From RYN-230 sp036509255 (GTDB taxonomy: Bacteria; Actinomycetota; Actinomycetes; Streptosporangiales; Streptosporangiaceae): 64,000 bases of DNA. A program made the position numbers and the translations under genes. The DNA is taken from the NCBI GenBank assembly GCA_036509255.1, contig DATCFY010000046.1, positions 17,795 to 81,794 on the forward strand. The letters run 5' to 3'. Positions 52,874 to 60,792 of this stretch are shown here, in pieces. Every line of letters starts with the position of its first letter. Positions within the stretch are counted from its first letter, which is position 1. The notes under the pieces are model-generated. The model had not been told where the DNA came from. It made no database searches and saw only the letters and a list, made by a program, of their open reading frames with translations.

Positions 52874-53500
52874 GTGAGCACTACGGGGATACCTGCCCAG
52901 CTTGGCCGCAGGCGTATCACCTCTCGTGCGGAACTGGAGCACGTCGCGTTCGAGCTGTTCGACCGGCAGGGTTTCGAGGGCACGACGATCGACGACATCG
53001 CGGTCGCCGCCGGGATCGGCCGGCGGACCTTCTTCCGCTACTTCCCGTCCAAGAACGACGTGCCGTGGGGGAACTTCGAGGACGAGCTGGAGCGGATGCG
53101 GGGCTGGCTGGCCGCCTGCCCGCCGCAGTGGCCGCTGATGGACGCGATCCGGCTGGCCATCGTCGACTTCAACAAGGTGCCACCGGAAGACGAGCGCTGG
53201 CACCGGCGCCGGATGCGGCTGATCCTGGGCGTGCCGGTACTCCAGGCCCACTCGACCCTGCGCTACGCGGAGTGGCGGCAGGTCATCGCGGATTTCGTGG
53301 CCGAGCGCACCGGGCAGCCCTGTGGCAGCCTGCTGCCGCAGACCGTCGCCTACGCCATGCTGGGCGTGGCCATCGCCGCCTATGAGCAGTGGCTCCAGGA
53401 CGACCACAGCAACCTGAGCGAGCTGCTGGACACGGCCATGCGCGACCTCGCCGCGGCGTTCGGCGACGGCCTGCCGCTGCGGGTCGACCCTGCGCCGTGA
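52874..53500 (+). CDS. mftR: Mycofactocin-system transcriptional regulator MftR
   Basis: 208 residues from GTG 52874. The TetR helix-turn-helix region reads FELFDRQGFEGTTIDDIAVA, then GIGRRTFFRYFPSKNDVPWGNF, with FRYFPSKND and the following WGNF typical of MftR. The C-terminal domain (AYEQWLQDDHSNLSELLD) also fits. MftR represses the mft operon and is released by long-chain acyl-CoA in mycobacteria. Divergent from mftA; overlapping palindromes separate them. Four bases separate its stop from the next gene. Confidence 0.94.
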   Translation: MSTTGIPAQLGRRRITSRAELEHVAFELFDRQGFEGTTIDDIAVAAGIGRRTFFRYFPSKNDVPWGNFEDELERMRGWLAACPPQWPLMDAIRLAIVDFNKVPPEDERWHRRRMRLILGVPVLQAHSTLRYAEWRQVIADFVAERTGQPCGSLLPQTVAYAMLGVAIAAYEQWLQDDHSNLSELLDTAMRDLAAAFGDGLPLRVDPAP

Positions 53501-53504
53501 CGCG

Positions 53505-54332
53505 GTGACCCCAGGGCCGTCTTCCCGGGACGACACCGGGGCCGCGGTTCCGCTGCCGCCCCGGGTCAGCCGGGTCGTGTCCCTGGTGCCCTCGCTGACC
53601 GAGACCGTGGCGGTGACCGCCCCGGGCCTGGTGGCCGGGGCCACCGACTGGTGCACCCATCCGGGCGGCCTCGACGTGCCGCGGGTCCGCGGCACCAAGA
53701 ACCCGGACCTCGCGGCGGTCATCGCGCTGCGCCCCGACGTCGTCCTGGCCAACGAGGAGGAGAACCGGGCCGCCGACCTGGCCGCGCTGCGCGCCGCAGG
53801 GCTGCCCGTGTGGGTGACCGTGATCCGGACGCTGGACGAGGCGCTGGCGTCGTTGCGGCGGCTGCTCACGGTCGCGTGCCAGCTCCCGGTCCCGGCGTGG
53901 CTGGACGCCGCCGAGCAGGCCTGGGACCTTGGGCCGGTGCCGGGCGTGCCGGGCGTGCCGGGCACGCCGGAGCGTCCGGGCCAGCGGAGGCGCGCCGTCA
54001 TCCCCATCTGGCGCCGGCCGTGGATGGTGCTCGGCCGGGACACGCTCGCGGGCGACATACTGGCCCGGCTCGGGGTGGCGAACCTGTACGCGGGGCACGC
54101 CGAGCGCTACCCCAAGGTCCCGCTGGACGACCTCCTGGCCGCCGGCCCGGACCTGGTCGTGCTCCCGGACGAGCCGTACCGTTTCACCGCCGGGGACGGC
54201 CCCGAGTGCTTCCCCGGCGTGCCCGCGGCCCTGCTCAGCGGCCGTCACCTGACCTGGTACGGCCCCTCCCTGGCCGAGGCCCCCCGCATCCTGGCGGCCC
54301 AGCTGGCCGCCGCATCCCCCCTTGCTCCCTAA
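53505..54332 (+). CDS. BtuF-like helical-backbone metal receptor, no signal peptide
   Basis: 275 residues. Matches periplasmic-binding-protein-like receptors of the BtuF/FhuD fold: RVVSLVPSLTETVAVTAPGL, GATDWCTHP, VRGTKNPDLAAVIALRPDVVLANEEEN, and DDLLAAGPDLVVLPDEPYRF. No signal peptide or lipobox is present, so it is probably cytoplasmic. Such orphan forms exist in actinobacteria with unknown ligand, perhaps a corrinoid or heme. Residues about 145-158 carry a VPG/GTP repeat. GTG 53505 lies four bases beyond the mftR stop, which suggests cotranscription with the regulator. Confidence 0.85.
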   Translation: MTPGPSSRDDTGAAVPLPPRVSRVVSLVPSLTETVAVTAPGLVAGATDWCTHPGGLDVPRVRGTKNPDLAAVIALRPDVVLANEEENRAADLAALRAAGLPVWVTVIRTLDEALASLRRLLTVACQLPVPAWLDAAEQAWDLGPVPGVPGVPGTPERPGQRRRAVIPIWRRPWMVLGRDTLAGDILARLGVANLYAGHAERYPKVPLDDLLAAGPDLVVLPDEPYRFTAGDGPECFPGVPAALLSGRHLTWYGPSLAEAPRILAAQLAAASPLAP

Positions 54333-54754
54333 CGGTCCGTCCGTGGCCGGCCGCCCTTGGCCCGAGTCCCGGCTATGAATGAAGGTTTGGTGTACACCTG
54401 ACTACACCAGACCTTCATCGACGTGGCCGCGCCCGGCTCGTCATGATCGCCTACGGGACCGGCGTTGCTTCCCGGCCCAGCACGAGCGCACGCCTATAAC
54501 ACCGGGCACACAGGCCACACAGGTACGGGCTGCACGGGCCCCGCGCGGACGAGGCGGCGCCCCCCGGACGACGGGGGACGGAAATGGTCGCGGGAGCTGC
54601 CGGTTGCGCCCGCGAAACCCCGGTCCGTGGGTGTCCCGTCAGGTGGAACGGTTTTCGTTGCGGAAAAAGGGGCGGGTGCTCACGGTGCGGCCGGGCGGCG
54701 GCCCGAGCCAGCGGGGCGCGCGCCGGGGGTTGATGGGGCACTCCAGCCGGGCGG
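54333..54754. other. Convergent intergenic region without recognisable gene
   Basis: 422 bp between the BtuF-like gene and the GNAT gene, which converge. A strong hairpin at 54379-54418 is the only clear element. A minus-strand reading frame at about 54451-54560 is Cys-rich (CGLCARCYRR) but has no start with a ribosome site and no family match that I recognise. Confidence 0.5.
54379..54418. terminator. 16-bp hairpin after the mftR operon
   Basis: ATGAAGGTTTGGTGTA (54379-54394) and TACACCAGACCTTCAT (54403-54418) pair with one mismatch that is G-U in RNA, leaving an 8-base loop. It starts 46 bases beyond the stop at 54332. It is unusually AT-rich for this window. No U-tract follows; termination by stem alone is plausible, and a regulator site is an alternative. 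Confidence 0.65.
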
Positions 54755-55177
54755 TCAGCTGAGCTGCTTGACCAGCTGGATCTGGTCGTGGCCGCGGGGG
54801 TAGGCGGGGATGCGCCCGCACTCCTGGTAGCCGAAGCGGGCGTAGAAGCCCGGCGCCTGGAACGAATGGGTGGACAGGGCGACGTGGCCGCAGCCGCGGC
54901 GGCGGATCTCCTGCTCGGCCGTGGCCAGGAGCCGGCGGCCCAGGCCGGCCCCGCGCTGGTCTTCCCGGACCCAGAGCAGGTCGATGTAGCCAGCACCGCC
55001 CCAGGTCCAGCCGTACAGCCCGCCACGCAGTTCGGCGCCGGGGCCGCGGGCGGCGATGCACAGCAGCTGGCCGTCCGTGTAGCCGGTCGCGGCCTCGTTG
55101 AAGGCGATGATCTCGGCGTTGAGCCGGTCCCGCAGGCCGGCATCGGCGTCGCTCAGTTCCAGCGTGACGTCATCCAT
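54755..55177 (-). CDS. GNAT-family N-acetyltransferase
   Basis: 140 residues. The acetyl-CoA binding loop is REDQRGAGLGRRLLATAEQEIRRRG (motif A, near 72-95), and the fold's last strand is in FYARFGYQECGR. It transfers acetyl to an amine; the acceptor is unknown. It follows the acyl-CoA ligase gene by 70 bp on the same strand; that gap holds a 16-bp direct repeat. Start ATG 55177. Confidence 0.9.
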   Translation of the reverse strand: MDDVTLELSDADAGLRDRLNAEIIAFNEAATGYTDGQLLCIAARGPGAELRGGLYGWTWGGAGYIDLLWVREDQRGAGLGRRLLATAEQEIRRRGCGHVALSTHSFQAPGFYARFGYQECGRIPAYPRGHDQIQLVKQLS

Positions 55178-55200
55178 CCTGGCTCCAGGCGGGCGGCGCG

Positions 55201-55232
55201 CAGCGCCAGCGGCGGGCAGCGCCAGCGGCGGG
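55201..55232. repeat. 16-bp tandem direct repeat
   Basis: CAGCGCCAGCGGCGGG occurs at 55201-55216 and at 55217-55232, without change. It lies in the gap between the acyl-CoA ligase stop and the GNAT start. Confidence 0.8.
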
Positions 55233-55247
55233 CGGGCCGGCCGCGAG

Positions 55248-56951
55248 TCACTGGAGGACTTCGGAGCCGTCGTAGTGGGTGGCGTGGCTGGCCCGCAGCC
55301 GGTACTTGAGGACCTTCCCGCCCACGGTCTCCGGGAGGGCGTCGGCGAATACCACGGACTTGGGGGTCTCGTAGCCGGCCAGGGCGGCGCGGCAGTGCGC
55401 GATGAGCTCGGCCTCAGTGGTGGTGTCGCCGGGGGTCCGGACCACGACCGCGGTGACGGCCTCGCCCCAGTGCGCGTGCGGCAGCCCGATGACGGCGGCT
55501 TTGGCTACGCCCGGGTGCAGCCCGAGCGCGGCCTCCACCCGCAGGCTGGAGACATTCTCCCCGCCGGTCTTGACGATGTCCTTGTAGCGGTCCAGCATCA
55601 CCCGCAGCCCCTCGTCGTCGTAGACGCAGCTGTCGCCGGAGTGGAACCAGCCGAAGCGGAACGCCTCGCGGGTCGCCGCCTCGTCGTGGTAGTAGCCGGA
55701 CATCATCGACGGTGAGCGGTACACCGCCTCGCCGGGCGTGCCCGGGGACGACCTGAGGTCGTGGCCCTGCGTATCGAGCACGGTCGAGGCGAGCACAGGG
55801 CTCGGCACGCCCACGTAGTTCTGCTTGGGCGCGGTGCGGGCGTACAGTTCGGGCCATTTGTCGGGCCAGAACCGGTGGCACGAGATCGACTCGGTCTGCC
55901 CGAAGATCTCGAAGACCAGCAGGTCCTCACCGCAGTGCTGCTTCATCGACGCCAGCGTGGCCGGGGGGAGCGCCGCCCAGCCGTAGACGATGACTTTGAG
56001 GCTGTGCACGTCGAGGTAGGGCCGCTGGTTGAGCACGGCGTCCATGGCGATCACCATCGCGGGGGAGCCGGCCCACAGGGCGGTCACCCGCTCCTCGGCG
56101 ATCATCTCCGCGATGCGGCCCGGATCCGGCTTGCGGCCCAGGATCAGCGTGCCGCCGGACAGGAACACCGAGTAGGTGAAGGGCTGGTCGCCGACGTGGT
56201 ACAGCATGGGCAGGAACGTGCCGACCCGCAGCTCCGACTCGATGCGCAGGCCCCGCGTGAGGGACAGCGCGAAGCCGTAGGCGGCCATATAGCTGCAGGT
56301 GTGGGAGATCATCACGCCCTTGGGCATGGCCGTGGTGCCGGAGGTGAACAGCAGCTCCCAGATGTCGTCCCCGTGGATCTCGACGTCCGGTTCGGTGACC
56401 GGCTGATCCCGGACGAAGTCACTGAACGAGACGCTGCCGGGGACCGGGCCGCCGCCGATGGTGATGGTGACGGCCACCTCGAGCCCGGTGGCCGCGAACG
56501 GCGCCTCCGCGGCCGGCCAGAACTCGGCGTCCACGACCGCCAGCTTGGGCTCGACCAGCCGGATCATGGCCGAGACCATGTCGGGGGCCATCATCGGGTT
56601 CATCGGGGCGACCACCAGGCCGGCTTTTGCCGCGCCGATCTTGATCAGGTAGCCCTCAATCGAGTTCTCGCAGAACAGCATGACCACGTCGCCGTGGTCC
56701 AGGCCGCGGGCCAGCAGCGCGTGGGCGATCTGGTTGGCGAGCTGGTCGGCCTGCCGGTAGGTCAGCCGCCGGAACGCGGGATCGGCGTAGGCGCCCTCCC
56801 GGCCGACCAGCGCCTCCTGGTCGGGGAAGCTCCACGTCATGCGTTCGAGCAGATCGCCGACGCTGGTGCGCTCCCAGCGGTGGGTGGCGCGCCGGTGGTG
56901 CAGGCTCGTCACATCGAAGTCAGTCTCACCGAAGTCAACGGCCATCGCCAC
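55248..56951 (-). CDS. AMP-dependent acyl-CoA synthetase (FadD-like)
   Basis: 567 residues of the adenylate-forming family. The phosphate loop is LLFTSGTTAMPKGVMISH (residues about 205-222), the adenine region is IFGQTESISC, and the hinge and lid read GWFHSGDSCVYDDEGLRVMLDRYKDIVKTGGENVSS with catalytic Lys in VGGKVLKYRLR. It activates a carboxylic acid to its CoA ester. GTG 56951 has AGAGGAC ahead; ATG 56945 is an alternative. It is divergent from the acyl-CoA carboxylase operon, so it probably feeds the same pathway (inference). Confidence 0.93.
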   Translation of the reverse strand: MAMAVDFGETDFDVTSLHHRRATHRWERTSVGDLLERMTWSFPDQEALVGREGAYADPAFRRLTYRQADQLANQIAHALLARGLDHGDVVMLFCENSIEGYLIKIGAAKAGLVVAPMNPMMAPDMVSAMIRLVEPKLAVVDAEFWPAAEAPFAATGLEVAVTITIGGGPVPGSVSFSDFVRDQPVTEPDVEIHGDDIWELLFTSGTTAMPKGVMISHTCSYMAAYGFALSLTRGLRIESELRVGTFLPMLYHVGDQPFTYSVFLSGGTLILGRKPDPGRIAEMIAEERVTALWAGSPAMVIAMDAVLNQRPYLDVHSLKVIVYGWAALPPATLASMKQHCGEDLLVFEIFGQTESISCHRFWPDKWPELYARTAPKQNYVGVPSPVLASTVLDTQGHDLRSSPGTPGEAVYRSPSMMSGYYHDEAATREAFRFGWFHSGDSCVYDDEGLRVMLDRYKDIVKTGGENVSSLRVEAALGLHPGVAKAAVIGLPHAHWGEAVTAVVVRTPGDTTTEAELIAHCRAALAGYETPKSVVFADALPETVGGKVLKYRLRASHATHYDGSEVLQ

Positions 56952-57018
56952 TCACGTCCTCTCTGACGGGGCGTGCTCTCGCGGACCTGCCCGGTGCCTG
57001 CGCTGAAGAGCTGCCGAA

Positions 57019-57051
57019 GAAGTGACTGCAAATTCACTTCAGTGGTCACTG
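57019..57051. promoter_or_regulatory. Palindromes between acyl-CoA ligase and carboxylase operons
   Basis: GAAGTGA-N8-TCACTTC (57019-57040) is a perfect 7-bp inverted repeat, directly followed by CAGTG-GT-CACTG (57040-57051). Both lie in the divergent promoter region. No regulator gene is next to them in the window, so the binding protein is unknown. Confidence 0.55.
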
Positions 57052-57168
57052 TAGGCATCAGTCGACCGCTTGAAAAGGCCCAATCGGGATCCGGACGACG
57101 AGCCTGGTGTGACAAGTGAATCGGGGTTAACCTCAGACACGACCACGGACACGACCAAAGGAGGTCCG

Positions 57169-58767
57169 GTGCCCGTCCTGCGATCGGTGGTGGACACGGC
57201 CAGCGGCGCCTACCTGGCCAACCGGGCCGGGCAGCTGGCGGCCATCGCCGCCCTGAACGAGCAGCTCGAGCTGGCCCGCGCGGGCGGCGGCGCGAAGTAC
57301 GCCCAGCGGCATCGTGACCGGGGCCGGCTGCTGGCCCGGGAGCGCCTCGAGCTTCTGGTCGACCGGGACTCGCCGCTGCTCGAGCTGTCCTCCCTGGCCG
57401 CGTGGGGGACCGAGTTCGCGGTCGGGGCGAGCATCGTCACCTGCGTCGGCGTGGTGTCGGGGGTCGAGTGCGTGCTGATCGCGCACGACCCGACCGTGCG
57501 TGGCGGCTCGATGAACCCGTACACGCTGCGCAAGAACCTGCGGGCGCTGGAGATCGCGCGGCGCAACCGGCTGCCCGTCATCAACCTGGTCGAGTCCGGC
57601 GGGGCCGACCTGCCCACCCAGTCGGACCTGTTCGTCCCGGCAGGCCGGATCTTCCATGACCTCACCGAGCTGTCCGCCCTGGGCATTCCCACGATCGCGC
57701 TGGTCTTCGGCAACTCCACCGCGGGTGGCGCGTACGTACCGGGGATGTGTGACTACTCGGTGCTGGTCGACGGCCAGGCCAAGGTGTTCCTCGGCGGCCC
57801 CCCGCTGGTCAAGATGGCCACCGGCGAGGAAGCCGACGACGAGGCCCTCGGGGGCGCGGACATGCACTCGCGCGTCTCCGGGCTGGCCGACCACTTCGCC
57901 ACCGACGAGCTGGACTGCATCCGGATCGGCCGGCAGATCGTCGCGGAACTGCACTGGCACAAGCTCGGCCCGGCGCCCAGCGAGCCCGCCGACCCGCCGC
58001 TGTATGACCCGGACGAGCTGCTGGGCATCGTGTCGGTGGACTTCCGGGTGCCGTTCGATCCCCGCGAGGTGCTGGCCCGGGTCGTGGACGGCTCCCGGTT
58101 CGGCGAGTACAAGCCCCGCTACGGGACCAGCCTGGTCACCGGCTGGGCCTCGGTCCACGGCTACCCGGTCGGGGTGCTGGCCAATGCCCGCGGCGTGCTG
58201 TTCAGCGAGGAGGCCAAGAAGGCCAGCGAGTTCATCCTGCTGGCCAACCAGAGCGACACCCCGCTGATCTTCCTGCAGAACACCACCGGCTACATGGTGG
58301 GCACCCAGTACGAGCAGGGCGGCATCATCAAGGACGGTGCCAAGATGATCAACGCGGTGACCAACTCGGCCGTCCCGCACATCACGGTGAACATGGCCGC
58401 CTCGTTCGGCGCCGGGAACTACGGCATGTCCGGCCGGGCCTACGACCCCCGGTTCATGTTCGCCTGGGCCAACGCCAAGCTGGCGGTCATGGGCGCGGCG
58501 CAGCTGGCCGGGGTCATGTCCATCGTCGGACGGCAGTCCGCGGAGGCGACCGGCCGTCACTTCGACGCCGAGGCCAACGAGAAACGCCGGGCCCAGATCG
58601 AAGGCCAGATCGAGCGCGAGTCGGACGCGTTCTTCGTCAGCGCGCGGCTCTACGACGACGGTGTCATCGACCCGCGCGACACCCGCTCCGTACTCGGCAT
58701 GACGCTGTCCGCGGCGCATTCCGGCCCGGTCGAGGGACGCCGCGGCTTCGGCGTCTTCAGGATGTAG
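57169..58767 (+). CDS. Acyl-CoA carboxylase beta subunit (carboxyltransferase)
   Basis: 532 residues from GTG 57169, four bases after AAAGGAGG; the in-frame start at 57070 adds only low-complexity sequence. Carboxyltransferase domains: GRLLARERLELLVDRDSPLLEL, then NLVESGGADLPTQSDLF, VFGNSTAGGAYVPGMCDYSV, GGPPLVKMATGEEADDEALGGADMH, and FLQNTTGYMVGTQYEQGGIIKDGAK. It resembles methylcrotonyl/geranyl-CoA carboxylase beta chains, suggesting branched or isoprenoid acyl-CoAs. First gene of a tight operon, 6 bp from the alpha subunit. Confidence 0.93.
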   Translation: MPVLRSVVDTASGAYLANRAGQLAAIAALNEQLELARAGGGAKYAQRHRDRGRLLARERLELLVDRDSPLLELSSLAAWGTEFAVGASIVTCVGVVSGVECVLIAHDPTVRGGSMNPYTLRKNLRALEIARRNRLPVINLVESGGADLPTQSDLFVPAGRIFHDLTELSALGIPTIALVFGNSTAGGAYVPGMCDYSVLVDGQAKVFLGGPPLVKMATGEEADDEALGGADMHSRVSGLADHFATDELDCIRIGRQIVAELHWHKLGPAPSEPADPPLYDPDELLGIVSVDFRVPFDPREVLARVVDGSRFGEYKPRYGTSLVTGWASVHGYPVGVLANARGVLFSEEAKKASEFILLANQSDTPLIFLQNTTGYMVGTQYEQGGIIKDGAKMINAVTNSAVPHITVNMAASFGAGNYGMSGRAYDPRFMFAWANAKLAVMGAAQLAGVMSIVGRQSAEATGRHFDAEANEKRRAQIEGQIERESDAFFVSARLYDDGVIDPRDTRSVLGMTLSAAHSGPVEGRRGFGVFRM

Positions 58768-58773
58768 GCCCCG

Positions 58774-60792
58774 ATGACCATCAGCAAGCTCCTGATCGCC
58801 AACCGCGGTGAGATCGCGTCGCGGATCATCCGCACCGCGCGGGCGATGGACATCACCACCGTGGCCGTGTTCTCCGACCCGGACGCCGGGCTGCCGTTCG
58901 TGCTCGAGGCGGACGAGGCTGTCCGGCTGCCAGGGTCGGCACCGGGCGAGACTTATCTGCGCGCCGAGGCGCTGATCGCCGCGGCCGCCGCGACCGGCGC
59001 GGACGCGGTCCATCCGGGCTACGGGTTCCTCTCCGAGAACGCCGGTTTCGCCCGGGCCGCCGCGGCAGCCGGGCTGACGTTCGTGGGACCGTCGCCCGAG
59101 GCCATCGAGGCCATGGGGTCGAAGACCGCCGCCAAGGAGCTCATGGCGGCCGCCGGCGTCCCAGTGCTCCCTGGGGCCGTGTTCGACGACGGGACCGAGC
59201 CGGATCCCGCGGAACTGCGCAAGGCCGCCGAGGAGATCGGCTTTCCGGTGCTGGTCAAGGCGGCCTACGGCGGCGGCGGGCGGGGCATGCGGATCGTGCC
59301 GGGCCCCGACGAGATCGCCGGGGCGGTGGCCAGCGCCCGCCGCGAGGCCGCGTCCGCGTTCGGCAACGGCACCGTCTTCCTCGAGCGGTTCGTGGAGTCA
59401 CCGCGGCACATCGAGGTGCAGATCCTCGGCGACCAGGCCGGGACCGTGGTGCACCTGTTCGAGCGGGAATGCTCGATCCAGCGCCGCTACCAGAAGATCA
59501 TCGAGGAAGCTCCGTCGCCGGCGGTGAGCGAGGACCTGCGGGCGAGGCTGTGCCGGGCCGCCGTCGCCGCCGGCCAGGCCATCGGCTACGTAGGCGCCGG
59601 GACCGTCGAATTCGTGCTCGACGCGTCGGGACGCTTCTACTTCCTGGAGGTCAACACCCGGCTGCAGGTCGAGCACCCGGTCACCGAGCTGATCACCGGC
59701 CTGGACCTGGTCCGGCTGCAACTGGAGATCGCCGCAGGCCAGCCGCTGCCGCCGCAGGTCACCGGGGCGGCGTTCACCGGCCACGCCATCGAGGCCCGGC
59801 TCTACGCCGAGGACGTGCCGGCCGGCTACCTCCCGGTAAGCGGCGACCTGCACACGCTCGAGATTGATTCCTCTAACGGTCTTCGCGTGGACGCTGGCTT
59901 CGCCTCAGGCACGCGGGTCAGCACGTTCTACGATTCGATGCTGGCCAAGGTGATCGGCTACGGCCCGACCCGCGACGACGCACGGCGGACGCTGGCCGCG
60001 GCGCTGTCCCGGGCCCGGCTGCATGGGGTCGTGACCAACCGGGACCTGCTGGTGGGCATCCTGCGTGAGCCGGAGTTCGCCGCGGGCGCGATCGACACCG
60101 GCTACCTGGCCCGGCACCAGCCGGAGGAGCTGTGCCCGCCGTCGCTGGACGCCGGGCCCGTGCACCTGCTCGCGGTGGCACTGGCCGGGCAGGCCCTGCG
60201 GCGGGGAGAGGCCCCGGTGCTGGCCACGCTGCCCTCGGGCTGGCGGAACAACCCGAGCGCCCCGCAGCGGGTGAATTACCAGCTGGACGGGCGGCCCGCC
60301 GAGGTGAGCTACCGCTTCGGGCGGGACGGCCTGCAGGCCGAGGTCGACGGGGCGGAGGTGGGGGACGTGGTGCTGCACGGAACCCGGCCCGCCCGGCCAG
60401 CTCATGACGGGCCAGCCCGGATGCTGGTGGACCTGGAGATCGGCGGGGTGCGCCGGCTCATCTGGGTAACCCAGGCCGGCCGCACGTTCTACGTGGACAG
60501 CGTGCTGGGGCACAGCGTGCTCGCGGAGGCCGACCGCTTCCCCGACCCGGCGGCCGCGGCCCAGGCCGGCTCACTGCTCGCGCCGATGCCCGGGACTGTC
60601 GTCCGGGTCGAGGCCGCCGTGGGCGACCACGTCGAGGCGGGTGCCGTGATCCTCGCCATCGAGGCCATGAAGATGGAGCACGCGATCTACGCGCCCGCCC
60701 CCGGCATCGTCACCGAGCTCCCGATCAGCGTCGGCGCCCAGGTCGACAGCGGGTCGGTGCTCGCCGTCCTGGAGGAGGAACCCCGTGACTGA
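58774..60792 (+). CDS. Acyl-CoA carboxylase alpha subunit (biotin carboxylase and carrier)
   Basis: 672 residues. N-terminal biotin carboxylase: LLIANRGEIASRIIRTARAM, VHPGYGFLSENAGFARA, ATP-grasp loop AAYGGGGRGMR, and LEVNTRLQVEHPVTE. The C-terminal carrier domain has EAMKMEH with the biotinylated Lys near residue 631. The enzyme carboxylates biotin with bicarbonate and ATP for the beta subunit. It overlaps the next gene by 8 bases. Confidence 0.95.
   Translation: MTISKLLIANRGEIASRIIRTARAMDITTVAVFSDPDAGLPFVLEADEAVRLPGSAPGETYLRAEALIAAAAATGADAVHPGYGFLSENAGFARAAAAAGLTFVGPSPEAIEAMGSKTAAKELMAAAGVPVLPGAVFDDGTEPDPAELRKAAEEIGFPVLVKAAYGGGGRGMRIVPGPDEIAGAVASARREAASAFGNGTVFLERFVESPRHIEVQILGDQAGTVVHLFERECSIQRRYQKIIEEAPSPAVSEDLRARLCRAAVAAGQAIGYVGAGTVEFVLDASGRFYFLEVNTRLQVEHPVTELITGLDLVRLQLEIAAGQPLPPQVTGAAFTGHAIEARLYAEDVPAGYLPVSGDLHTLEIDSSNGLRVDAGFASGTRVSTFYDSMLAKVIGYGPTRDDARRTLAAALSRARLHGVVTNRDLLVGILREPEFAAGAIDTGYLARHQPEELCPPSLDAGPVHLLAVALAGQALRRGEAPVLATLPSGWRNNPSAPQRVNYQLDGRPAEVSYRFGRDGLQAEVDGAEVGDVVLHGTRPARPAHDGPARMLVDLEIGGVRRLIWVTQAGRTFYVDSVLGHSVLAEADRFPDPAAAAQAGSLLAPMPGTVVRVEAAVGDHVEAGAVILAIEAMKMEHAIYAPAPGIVTELPISVGAQVDSGSVLAVLEEEPRD

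Noticed and set aside
54451..54560. Cys-rich minus-strand stretch as a zinc-ribbon gene
   Set aside because: No start codon with ribosome site in phase, continuous with an out-of-frame reading of the GNAT gene, and no family match recognised.
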